Source of the DNA: a virus
IMG/VR virus record: IMGVR_UViG_3300036760_000452
Location: 1 to 60,729 of that record
Strand: one strand, 5' to 3'
DNA: 60,729 nt
The notes beneath the pieces are model-generated. The model saw only the letters and a list, made by a program, of their open reading frames with translations, searched no databases and was not told where the DNA came from. Below are positions 32,001 to 38,309 of the stretch, in pieces. The position numbers and the translations under genes were made by a program. How positions within the stretch are numbered: position 1 is the stretch's first letter; every line of letters starts with the position of its first letter.

Positions 32001-33115
32001 CGAAGCTTGATGAGCTGGGCGGCAGTGTGGGTGTCGTTCTCGGCGATGGCCAGGCGCAAGCGGTTGTCGATCTCGCCGACGACGGAGGCGTGCGCCCGGA
32101 TGTTGAGTTCCTCCGGCACGCGGGCCACGTTCGCCGGCGACGGTCGGGCGGGTGCCGGGAGTGCTGGACCGGACCCGGGCGGCAGGCGAGGCATGGGCGG
32201 CCTGAGTAGGCGCGCCTCGATCGGCTGGGCCAGCTCGAGCGCACTCGGCTCAGGAGGCGGAGCCTCTGGAGGCACCATGCCGACAGGCCCGCGTCGTGCA
32301 ACCGCCGTCCCACCGCCACGGCCAGCGAACTCTGGGGCCATCTCGAAGCCGCGCTCGCGTGCCGCGCGCTCCGCCATGAGCTCGGGGTGGAGGTAGAATC
32401 CTGTCTCCTCGGGCGGCGCGGTCGCAGAGGGTTCGACAGGTCGTCCACCACCCGCCGTCACGCCCGGCCGTTCGGCCACCCGAACTGGTTCCACCGTGCG
32501 CCGCCCGATGGTCCGCGCGAGCAGCGGCCAGGTGAGCAGGCCTGCGTCAACGCCGACCTTGGCGAGTTCCTCGGCAACGGACGGGGTGAAGCCCTGCGCA
32601 CGGAACTTCTGGTACGCGCCCTTCCCTCCCTCGTACATCCCGTGGGTCATCATGGCCATGAAGCCCGCGTGCATCGCCTTGCCGGCGAGCCCTGGAACCT
32701 TCGCGGACATGAGCGTCATCGCGAGCGGGTCGGTGAGGATCCTGGTGGCGCCCTCGGTCAGGCCGCGGCCAATGGCGCGTGAGTACTTCTCTCCCGAGCT
32801 CATGCCATCCTCGGGTGGCCCGATGAGCCCCTCCTTGGCGAGCACCTCCGAGGGGACCGGGTCGGCCCCGGAGAGCACACGGTCGCGCAAGTACGGGTTC
32901 GAGTAGTAGTTCGTCGCGATGTCCACGCGCTCCTTCGCGGCGCCGAGGACGGAGCCGATCGCGCTGCCGGCTCGAGAGGGTAGCCCCGGCTCTGGCTCTT
33001 TCGGGGGCCGCGCCTTGGGGATCGTGAGCGGACGGCGCTTTCGCTTCGGCAGGAGCTCGGCCGGCTCGTCTGCCGCGATCAGCGCGTCCGCGTATTCCTG
33101 GAAGTTCACAGGCAC
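26006..33115 (-). CDS. Giant polyvalent internal virion protein with a zeta/P-loop kinase-like domain
   Basis: The product has 2,369 residues. In order: helical N-terminus with hydrophobic Gly-rich stretches (to about 210); long Pro/Ala-rich linker (210-640); winged-helix-like segment (about 640-705, TSTMLGERGVEKKKAIRTLR); P-loop kinase domain (about 780-940) with VVVFTAGASGTGKTSGLSSR (Walker A, residues about 806-825) and a downstream VEYVYREPLEAW and GRIVPMDDVVDGHLK, as in zeta-toxin-type kinases; mixed region; then a helical C-terminal 700 residues containing VNEYFINNILSSIPTPAANV (1769-1788), a motif of ejected phage proteins. It is probably injected with the DNA and may act on the host early. 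Confidence 0.65.
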   Translation of the reverse strand: MPVNFQEYADALIAADEPAELLPKRKRRPLTIPKARPPKEPEPGLPSRAGSAIGSVLGAAKERVDIATNYYSNPYLRDRVLSGADPVPSEVLAKEGLIGPPEDGMSSGEKYSRAIGRGLTEGATRILTDPLAMTLMSAKVPGLAGKAMHAGFMAMMTHGMYEGGKGAYQKFRAQGFTPSVAEELAKVGVDAGLLTWPLLARTIGRRTVEPVRVAERPGVTAGGGRPVEPSATAPPEETGFYLHPELMAERAARERGFEMAPEFAGRGGGTAVARRGPVGMVPPEAPPPEPSALELAQPIEARLLRPPMPRLPPGSGPALPAPARPSPANVARVPEELNIRAHASVVGEIDNRLRLAIAENDTHTAAQLIKLREGVREAAWQSQPGAAASLREPYATPGVSVDVVQQPQNRPRMLAIRSGLVRMLADEQNPLQRAKLRTAVGSLDAQLRQNPMPSLPAPTMPPALPPGAPQAAAAPPPPIPPQPIAPEAPAGAMAPGPPALPPPAPGVAPQAEVAQSAATMAGAGIGPAGATPELPPGASVGEKTAALIQAARDRVAGQDVGGPAPPVVVEGPTRDLAARADIPPAAVTGPPPPPLAPEVPVPMPAPAFVELAPPAPVRIPRAARKREVAPGASRERELEDFESEALRTAYDSPGGRVTSTMLGERGVEKKKAIRTLRLMEEGGLVQYSRRGEHYKLTPEGRKRAEAVAEPEVTVERSPLEGLEGDAQERFASWIEESPRRAIAEARRRFGKNISADDYKELSPDYAKSNEARAALSAAVHEPSSTLARMVFSKILKEPVPEGESAVVVFTAGASGTGKTSGLSSRRMDRLLSKANVVLDSTLANYESAKGRIDEALAAGRKVVVEYVYREPLEAWKSVLQRAMKRGRIVPMDDVVDGHLKSRPMIRRLAEEYAGDPRIRIRVTDNSGPKGEAKAMDVRGVEDVSLTREQLTDQLRTELEAARAEGRISEAVYRGALTSRSGEGPGPVRGRDTRGVSGEPAGERVAAPAEAPTAPAPAGPSPEPTAERAARSIESFKPKSLTARQLQSTRNKIASGEARGAEWYSDGNMLVAGKAPKAANVEPISPEALESFISRAKEASTKATVQSVETAGGQDYVWLVGQGVPDAAIDARYYGHVVRAAGKSPVTWFIDRKLPAVAYRGAIESPGNLPLAVVSPLKTGKKAPQLLEPRAAVEAHEAAIEAAKDAKGRVRWNKVPEPPRDAEGNPILPGQEDWTPARRAEAHAAAKSVVDEAAASERAQPTGQFPILDEAGKVGFDVAREGGAAAGWYGVNSAKRGTPLEDIAASPKEMAAALKKDKGNPLELEVHEAVDIANRDASYRRGRSMLDQALESYKGNAFRAWDAFERKAEAARQSKEPVDPGVAEAIQTLRETAAREMGLADVPSAGPELEAFEAGAKIRMAEARTEATRRSLKRGSERGAVSLDLLLAPYHVVRDAVVLGARALRQGFTTFDRWASEMGRQIGSGWKGLRNLWGWVSAEGPRSDAGPAAPPPPRVEPPAAAVAPSAPRPRKPALGMQERVTVPTAEDAARMAAFEGPLRPGEKPKATNFPVNVERLTTDADMREAQHRMTEAVKDTLNKNREYRGWEEARKQAVSAGLDKATFERLVKERGVVTDAEMEGGRILREQAAESFVSKRKVADALKQSETAKPEELAAAEEEMLAAAARWGSITAHTTAAGAETARALAILRKFSETLSPEERLYQQAVKFNMKKAVDPALMDKLAEAVLAKDHAKLTELGRQVMKPTLIDKVNEYFINNILSSIPTPAANVLGNAGHELLMRTPERYIAGLIEKGRAASEGRAPERLPEEAFEAFKANWKHGLGFTKGSVKEIVRRTLHEDPWDPEGAGLKGEFRPAALGGTLGKVWRTPSRLLRSLDMAARSSAYEAQIAGEVYREAFNTGRAKGFEGPELKGHMEQHTAALLKDLQTWREVDVLRSINGEKALSDAQKATYYNARLNRIGKAAEDAARESTFQDLPGAFTQAALRLRGTHPWLTLFVPFISTPSRILSQALARTPFGLARAISRTAKGEIKGGRSADELAKGIWGTMISAGLYGMAEAGVLTGSGPTDPKELAAWKKTGKEPYSVRIGDTWVSMARLEPLATVLGLAADLSETKNAKKAGDVADKLVATATNNIMSKSYLEGISGMIEAVHDPERFGSTYVKKFAGALAVPNLVAAAARATDPYVRETGGDEDMPGAARLILPTIASRIPGVSRLLPAKLEGTGEPLKREESALSRFVSPVRYRHEAGKEADLERLMLDVGYFPARPPKTITIPGSGGRKGELHQKEREVYARFMRVATERARRLASDPRFKRLDPLRQEKMLKDLYRDARDAASERVAPVVARRAMERS

Positions 33116-33145
33116 TTGCTTAGCCCACGTATGCTGTGCTAGGAT
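33116..33145 (+). promoter_or_regulatory. Rightward promoter with internal operator inside the late region
   Basis: TTGCTT (33116..33121) and TAGGAT (33140..33145) are 18 bases apart, with AGCCCACGTATGCT (33122..33135) between. It begins 1 base after the start codon of the giant gene on the other strand and drives only the plus-strand gene at 33164. It is the sole member of the shared promoter family that points against its surroundings. Confidence 0.75.
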
Positions 33146-33163
33146 GCTGCCCGGAGGTGGTCA

Positions 33164-33598
33164 TTGGCACAACAGCCTACAGCAGTTCGAGAGGTTTCCT
33201 TCCTGCGTCAGGGAGATCAGGTCGTCTGGATCACGACGGAGAACGGGAAGACGACGGTCAGGGCGGAGACGAGCCCGCTTCAGGCTCCACAGCACAGGAG
33301 TAGCGACTTCTTGGCCTACACCAGAGAGCTCATGGACGATCCTGCCCACGAGATGCGCCTCGCAATCCCACGCCGGAAACCGCTCGCTCTGCAGCAGGCC
33401 CCCGTGGTCGAAGCGACGCCGCTCCCCCCGCGCACTACGGTCGTCACTCACGAGGCGCTGCGGCCAGGGAAGGTTCAGAAGATAGTCCAGAGCGGGCCGC
33501 CCTTCGGCTTCGAGGAGCTCGTCGCGTTCCTGCTCGTGGCGGCGTTCGTCATCGGGGGACTGACCGCCTTTCTCCGGCGCACTACTCGGCCGGCGTAG
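33164..33598 (+). CDS. Moron-like tail-anchored membrane protein
   Basis: The product has 144 residues and starts with TTG, 6 bases after GGAGG. A polar N-terminal part (EVSFLRQGDQVVWITTENGK) is followed by a membrane segment near the C-terminus (ELVAFLLVAAFVIGGLTAFL, residues about 118-137) and a basic end, so the bulk should be cytoplasmic. It is the only plus-strand gene in 38 kb of minus-strand late genes, has its own operator-controlled promoter, and converges with the next gene by 17 bases. Such genes often serve in exclusion or host control. Confidence 0.75.
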   Translation: MAQQPTAVREVSFLRQGDQVVWITTENGKTTVRAETSPLQAPQHRSSDFLAYTRELMDDPAHEMRLAIPRRKPLALQQAPVVEATPLPPRTTVVTHEALRPGKVQKIVQSGPPFGFEELVAFLLVAAFVIGGLTAFLRRTTRPA

Positions 33599-34577
33599 CA
33601 GCTTCCTCCGGAGGCAGCGCAAACGGGTCGGCCTTCGGCAGACGGAACCCGGGGACGAACGCGAGCAGGCCGTTGTGGTAGCGGCGCTCCGCTTCGTCGC
33701 GCATCTTTGACGCCGTCGGCGTGTCGATCTTCCCACCCTTCTCGAGCTGGTCGACTTCGTCGACGTCCCCGAGGTAGTCCTGGAGCAGCGTGGCTGCAGC
33801 CATCTGACGGCTCTGGACCGGCGCGGCCTTCGCGCGCTCAGACGTCACGCGGCCAGCGACCGCCGCCTGCTCCGGAGCGAATGGCTGCTTTTCGAGTTCT
33901 CTCGACCGCGCGATGCTCGCGGCTGCTGCGGCAGCCTCGGCGTCGAGCCGCGCGATGTCGGCGCCCTCGGCGGCCTGGCGAGCTTTCGTCTCGCGGCTGT
34001 AGCGAGCGGCGTCGTACCGCTGCTCCTGCGAGCTCGGCGTGCGCAGCGTCCAGGCGTGACCACCCCCTACTGTCCGGGGGCCATATTGGGTGCTCGCCTC
34101 CGTCTCGCCCATCGGCCGCCGGAACGCGAACCCGCCCGGACGAGTGGCTGGATCCGGGGCAGTGGAGAGAACCGAGACCTGGCCGAACTTCCCGAAGGCA
34201 GGCTCACGCGTGCCATCGTCGCCTTGGCCTGGCGGGGCCGCGGAAGGGTTCTTCCGCTGATCGTAGGTTTCCAACGCCTTGGCTGCTGCTACGGCATCGG
34301 CATCAGCTCGCAGCTTGCCCGCTGACGGCGGCGCGGGAGGCGCGGTCGGAGTGGGAGGCGCCATCGGCTGACGAGGCGCCGCGAGTGACGGGTCGTACTC
34401 CTCGCGCTTGAAACCGCCCTGTGGCGGAGAGGGCAGGATTGCCTCGAGCCCACGCCTCATCCCACCGAGCACGTCGATCTCCGGCTGGTCGGCGTCGGCT
34501 CCGGCGATGCCGGGAATCCCGCGCTTGTCGCGGAGGTACTGACTTCCTACGGCCTGACGCGGAGGAACGAGGGCCAT
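33582..34577 (-). CDS. Putative internal virion protein, 331 residues
   Basis: Low-complexity, Ala/Pro-rich protein with a helical centre (AARYSRETKARQAAEGADIA, LDAEAAAAAASIARSRELEK) and an acidic C-terminus. Its position just before the giant protein and its composition fit a core or ejection protein. No known domain. Confidence 0.5.
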   Translation of the reverse strand: MALVPPRQAVGSQYLRDKRGIPGIAGADADQPEIDVLGGMRRGLEAILPSPPQGGFKREEYDPSLAAPRQPMAPPTPTAPPAPPSAGKLRADADAVAAAKALETYDQRKNPSAAPPGQGDDGTREPAFGKFGQVSVLSTAPDPATRPGGFAFRRPMGETEASTQYGPRTVGGGHAWTLRTPSSQEQRYDAARYSRETKARQAAEGADIARLDAEAAAAAASIARSRELEKQPFAPEQAAVAGRVTSERAKAAPVQSRQMAAATLLQDYLGDVDEVDQLEKGGKIDTPTASKMRDEAERRYHNGLLAFVPGFRLPKADPFALPPEEAATPAE

Positions 34578-34778
34578 CTACGTCTCCTTCCTGGGTGTGC
34601 GCGTGAGCGCCTCGAACGCGTCTTTCGCCTTCGCACGGATCGTGTGCTTCTTGCGTCGGGGCGAGACGCCGTCGATGTAGGTAGCCTTGATCTCCGCGCC
34701 GTACGGCTCCGACCGGAGAAACGTGTCCATCGGCTCGAAGGGCCGATGAAAGTTCTTCCAGTTGGAGATGCTGCTCAC
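34578..34778 (-). CDS. Small basic protein, 66 residues
   Basis: The product starts MSSISNWKNFHRPFEPMDTF and ends in a very basic helix (PRRKKHTIRAKAKDAFEALT). Its stop abuts the start of the next gene. It may be a small virion or DNA-associated protein; unassigned. Confidence 0.5.
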   Translation of the reverse strand: MSSISNWKNFHRPFEPMDTFLRSEPYGAEIKATYIDGVSPRRKKHTIRAKAKDAFEALTRTPRKET

Positions 34779-34787
34779 CGGGGTCCC

Positions 34788-35354
34788 TCAGTAGCCGGCA
34801 CGCTGGCGCGCGCGGTCCTGCTCCATCTGCGCCTGGAACAGCGCGTCTGAGCGCGAACGGTTGATATCGCTCGGAGCGAGCCCGCCCTCCATCGTGTTCC
34901 CGCCAGGGAGGAAGCGCGCTCGCTGCGCACCCGTCATCTTCAGCGGGTCGGGCGTCGCGAACGTCTGCATGCCTATGGTGGACATGCGCGTCGGCACGCG
35001 CCCGGTCGCGGCCTGCGTCTCGGCCACGTCTCGGGCGAGGGCGTTTTCCTTCATCCTCTTGGTGAACGGGTCCTCTGTGGCATAGGGGCTAACCCTGGCT
35101 CCCCGCGACTTTTTCTTCTTCTCGGCCAAGTCGAATTTCGCGTTCTCACGCGCGAGCCGCGACATCGCGAGCTTCTCCTCCGCCGCACCCTGCGCGAGCG
35201 GAAAGAGCGCTGCGAACATCGCGTTCGGATCAGCGGCGAACCCCCCGCCACCTGCGCCCGCCGCGGTGCCCCCGCCGCCCATCGTTCCGTCCGCGTCGAC
35301 AGACGCCACGTGAGCCCCGCTCGGCCCCCAGCCGCTACGCCCCATGATCGCCAT
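34788..35354 (-). CDS. Putative internal virion protein, 188 residues
   Basis: Gly/Ala-rich N-terminus (GTMGGGGTAAGAGGGGFAAD), helical middle (EEKLAMSRLARENAKFDLAE), Met/Gln-rich basic end. Together with its two neighbours it forms a group of low-complexity helical proteins likely to be ejected with DNA. Confidence 0.5.
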   Translation of the reverse strand: MAIMGRSGWGPSGAHVASVDADGTMGGGGTAAGAGGGGFAADPNAMFAALFPLAQGAAEEKLAMSRLARENAKFDLAEKKKKSRGARVSPYATEDPFTKRMKENALARDVAETQAATGRVPTRMSTIGMQTFATPDPLKMTGAQRARFLPGGNTMEGGLAPSDINRSRSDALFQAQMEQDRARQRAGY

Positions 35355-35364
35355 TGCGCCCTCC

Positions 35365-36186
35365 TCAGAACCCGACGTTGACGTTGAGCATGTTCGAGAG
35401 CATGCCCATCCAGGCGTTCTGCGCCGCCTGGTTCGCAGCCATCCGGCTGGTCTCCGCTCCGTAGCTGCCGAGCCAGTAGTTCATGAGCTGGCCTTCCTCG
35501 TTGGAACTCTGCGCACGCTGCGCGAGAGCGGTCTGGCTTGGCGCCTGCACGATCCCAGTCCCCGACGTGTACGCCCCGGCTCGAGCGCCGAGCGTCTCGT
35601 CGATCTTGCCCTCAGCGAACTTCTTGCCCTCGGCGCGTCCGCCGGCCTCGATCTTGGCGATTTCACGCATCGCGGCCGCTTCGTCGAACGGCACGCCTGC
35701 CTCGCGAGCGCGTTGACGTGCCTCTTGGAGCCTGGCCGTGGTGGACTCGCGCGCCTGGCGCTGCTCCTCCTCCATGAACTGCCCGCCCTTGGTCTTCAGG
35801 TCGGACAGACGCTCGTCGTACCCGCCAAGCACCTTGGCCTGGTAGTCGGCCGAGTACTTTGTGAGCTCGGGCGGCGGCTCTGCTGTGGTCCTGCTCGCGG
35901 TCACGACCGGGAGGCCGGACGCTCCGGACGCGCCACCGGCTGCTCCGGCGCCACCTCCGGCGGGGGCGCCGATCGGCGGTCGAAGCGCCGCTGTACCGCC
36001 ACCGACGGCCGCTGTGCCACCGCTGTAGCCCACCCCGCTTGAACCTCCAACACCACCACCGCCGATGCTGCCAGGCCTCGAGAGCTTGCCTGACGCGTTC
36101 GTGGAAAGTGCGGTGCCGCCAGACAGACGGGACCTCTCGGCCTGGGGCAGCGCGTTCCACTCTTCCTGTCGGACTCCGTAAGGCAT
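35365..36186 (-). CDS. Putative internal virion protein, 273 residues
   Basis: The first 100 residues are Gly/Ser-rich, followed by a helical region with heptads (ARESTTARLQEARQRAREAG, EIAKIEAGGRAEGKK) and a Gln/Asn-rich helical end (AANQAAQNAWMGMLSNMLNV). The final segment resembles ejection proteins that oligomerise through helical bundles. Assigned from composition and position. Confidence 0.5.
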   Translation of the reverse strand: MPYGVRQEEWNALPQAERSRLSGGTALSTNASGKLSRPGSIGGGGVGGSSGVGYSGGTAAVGGGTAALRPPIGAPAGGGAGAAGGASGASGLPVVTASRTTAEPPPELTKYSADYQAKVLGGYDERLSDLKTKGGQFMEEEQRQARESTTARLQEARQRAREAGVPFDEAAAMREIAKIEAGGRAEGKKFAEGKIDETLGARAGAYTSGTGIVQAPSQTALAQRAQSSNEEGQLMNYWLGSYGAETSRMAANQAAQNAWMGMLSNMLNVNVGF

Positions 36187-36218
36187 CCGCAGCCCCCTTC
36201 TCCTGGGAGATTCTACTC

Positions 36219-38309
36219 CTACACGACCTCAACCGTGCTGGTGCCGGAACCACGCAGTTCGTTCGTGCCGATCGCGTAGCCGTTGACGGTGTGATCGCCA
36301 ACCTCCGCGAAGGTGAACGTGAGCGCTTGGGTGAGGTTTGGGGCAGCGTCGCTCCACGCTTCGAGTCTCACGTTCTGCCTCACCACCGCCCCGCTGGGCG
36401 CGACAACTTCGACGGTGACGTAGACCGGTGCCACGACTCCGGCATTCACGATACTCAAGCGCAGGTCGCGCGAGCCGCCTACGAACACGAACGGCAGCGC
36501 TGCCCAGACACCGGCACCTACAGCCGACTGCTCGATCGTGACGGCGATGTCTCCAGACGGAACCGACGCCATGAGCTCCTGCGGCCTCGACGTCGGCCCG
36601 GGGCCGTACATCCCTCCGTATCCGCGAATCTTCATCCCGACGGCGCTGTCAGCGTCGAAGCGAGTGGTGAGGCCACGACCGGCGACCCTCGAGCTCTGGA
36701 TGAAGTGAACCGAGCGCGCAATCGCTTTCGCCATGTACGTTGTCCCGTCCACTACGAGCGGGCCCCACGACTGGCTCGCCGCGACGGTCTTCTTGAACCA
36801 GAACAGGCTGTTGTCAGGGAGCTTCTGTTGCCCCGCGGCCTCGTCTCCGCCGAGGTAGGACACGACCCAGTCGTTGAGCTCGGCTTCCACGTAGGCCCAG
36901 AGCGGAGAAAACTCGTGCGCGCTCTCTGAGTCGTCGCCCTCGTCGAGGAAGCACTGGTGTGGCGAAACCGCCGTCAGGTGCTTGAGCAGTGCGTCGTCGT
37001 CGTCGTCAGCGTCGCTCGCGTCCTCAATCCTGATCTCTCCATCGGTCCACGCGATGAGAACCTCGGAGAGCGACGAGTAGTAGGCGGCCGAGGCAACGCG
37101 GTCGTAGATGTCGATGCTCCAGTCCGGCTGAGCGTTCTGCCCGCCGATGCTCTGCTCGGAGTTGAGGTAATTGCCCACGTAGGCCACCGTCCCGGGGGCC
37201 GAGCCCTGGAAGGTCGGCTTCAGTGGGCGCGGCGTGAAAAGCACGTACTGCTTCGCCTCGCGGTGATCGATCGCGAAGCTGTCGAGGAACGGCTGCCGGT
37301 CGGCCTGGTAGTCTGCGCGCCAGAAGTTCCGGATGTCGCTGCCGATGAACCGGAAGCCACCGTCATAGATCCATGGCCCGTCCTCGAATGGGAAGTAGAC
37401 CTTGTTGTGGATGATCCTGATCCCGTGGTGTGAGGAGCACCCCACGGCCGAGTCGAGCTTCTGGAGCAGGAAGTCGAACTGCCCCTCCCCGGTCTTGCGC
37501 AGCAGGTAGGCCGACTGGGCGCAGAAGATGATGAACGCCTCGCGCGTGGCAGCGAGACCAGTGATCGCCTCGCGGTCGTCCGTGTCCAAGAAGTTCGTGG
37601 GCGGCACGTTCTGTGGCTCTCCGGGAAGTGAGCCCCAGAGGCGGAACGGGTGCTCGCTAGTGCGTGCGTACCACATGCGTGCCAGCGCCTTCTCCCCGAA
37701 CGAAGTGCCGAACGGTGGAAGGTTGTGGCCGTCGGGCGCTTCGACCGTGCGCAGGTTCGTCTTCACGTTCTCTGTGACACTCGCTGTTCCGTAAGGCACC
37801 TCGAAGACCTGACGGAACGCATCCCCGTTCATCGAGCGGTAGCCGCGGACCTTGTTGACTCTGGCCTCAGCGCCGGCGGTCTGCAACGTCCACACGTAGC
37901 CCGCGCCCGTTTGGCCGGGCAGGACTACCGTGCTCGACGGGTTGCTCTCGGCGAGGAGGAGGTCGCCTTGCTTGTGGCCAAACGTGATGATGCAAATGGC
38001 CTCGCCGGGAGAGCCGCCGGAGCCAGCTCCGGCCACAACAGCGAGTGGAGAATCCGGCGCCCGGATCCCGGACGGCAGCCACCGTGCATCGACGCGGTGC
38101 CGAACGAGTGGGCGCGAGTAGCCCCCGATGTTGTAGAGGTCCCCGCGGAACCAGACGAAGCACGGCCGCTTTCCTGTAGTGACCAGCCCGAAGTTCGTCG
38201 CGGCGGGATAGCCCAGGCTCACGGTCGCTGGCTTGCGCCAGAGCACCGCGTTCGGAGATCCAGCCGTCTCGGCCGACTGGTAGATGATTTGGGATTCCTG
38301 GTTTGCCAC
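36219..38309 (-). CDS. Large tail nozzle-like protein A, 696 residues
   Basis: The product has propeller-like repeats with FVWFRGDLYNIGGYSRPLVR, AFIIFCAQSAYLLRKTGEGQ and HNKVYFPFEDGPWIYDGGFR; such segments are typical of the long beta-propeller tail (nozzle) proteins of podoviruses. The C-terminal 150 residues form a separate beta domain. Its start overlaps the next protein's stop (ATG at 38309 against the stop at 38310). It should extend the tail below the adaptor. Confidence 0.65.
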   Translation of the reverse strand: MANQESQIIYQSAETAGSPNAVLWRKPATVSLGYPAATNFGLVTTGKRPCFVWFRGDLYNIGGYSRPLVRHRVDARWLPSGIRAPDSPLAVVAGAGSGGSPGEAICIITFGHKQGDLLLAESNPSSTVVLPGQTGAGYVWTLQTAGAEARVNKVRGYRSMNGDAFRQVFEVPYGTASVTENVKTNLRTVEAPDGHNLPPFGTSFGEKALARMWYARTSEHPFRLWGSLPGEPQNVPPTNFLDTDDREAITGLAATREAFIIFCAQSAYLLRKTGEGQFDFLLQKLDSAVGCSSHHGIRIIHNKVYFPFEDGPWIYDGGFRFIGSDIRNFWRADYQADRQPFLDSFAIDHREAKQYVLFTPRPLKPTFQGSAPGTVAYVGNYLNSEQSIGGQNAQPDWSIDIYDRVASAAYYSSLSEVLIAWTDGEIRIEDASDADDDDDALLKHLTAVSPHQCFLDEGDDSESAHEFSPLWAYVEAELNDWVVSYLGGDEAAGQQKLPDNSLFWFKKTVAASQSWGPLVVDGTTYMAKAIARSVHFIQSSRVAGRGLTTRFDADSAVGMKIRGYGGMYGPGPTSRPQELMASVPSGDIAVTIEQSAVGAGVWAALPFVFVGGSRDLRLSIVNAGVVAPVYVTVEVVAPSGAVVRQNVRLEAWSDAAPNLTQALTFTFAEVGDHTVNGYAIGTNELRGSGTSTVEVV

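Noticed and set aside
28958-32209. 1,083-codon plus-strand open frame
   Set aside because: It lies wholly antisense to the giant virion gene. High GC removes stop codons from the opposite strand, and the product is Arg/Leu/Gly-rich low complexity with no domain. The same applies to 27089..28795, 46569..48203, 47932..49431 and 23748..24881.
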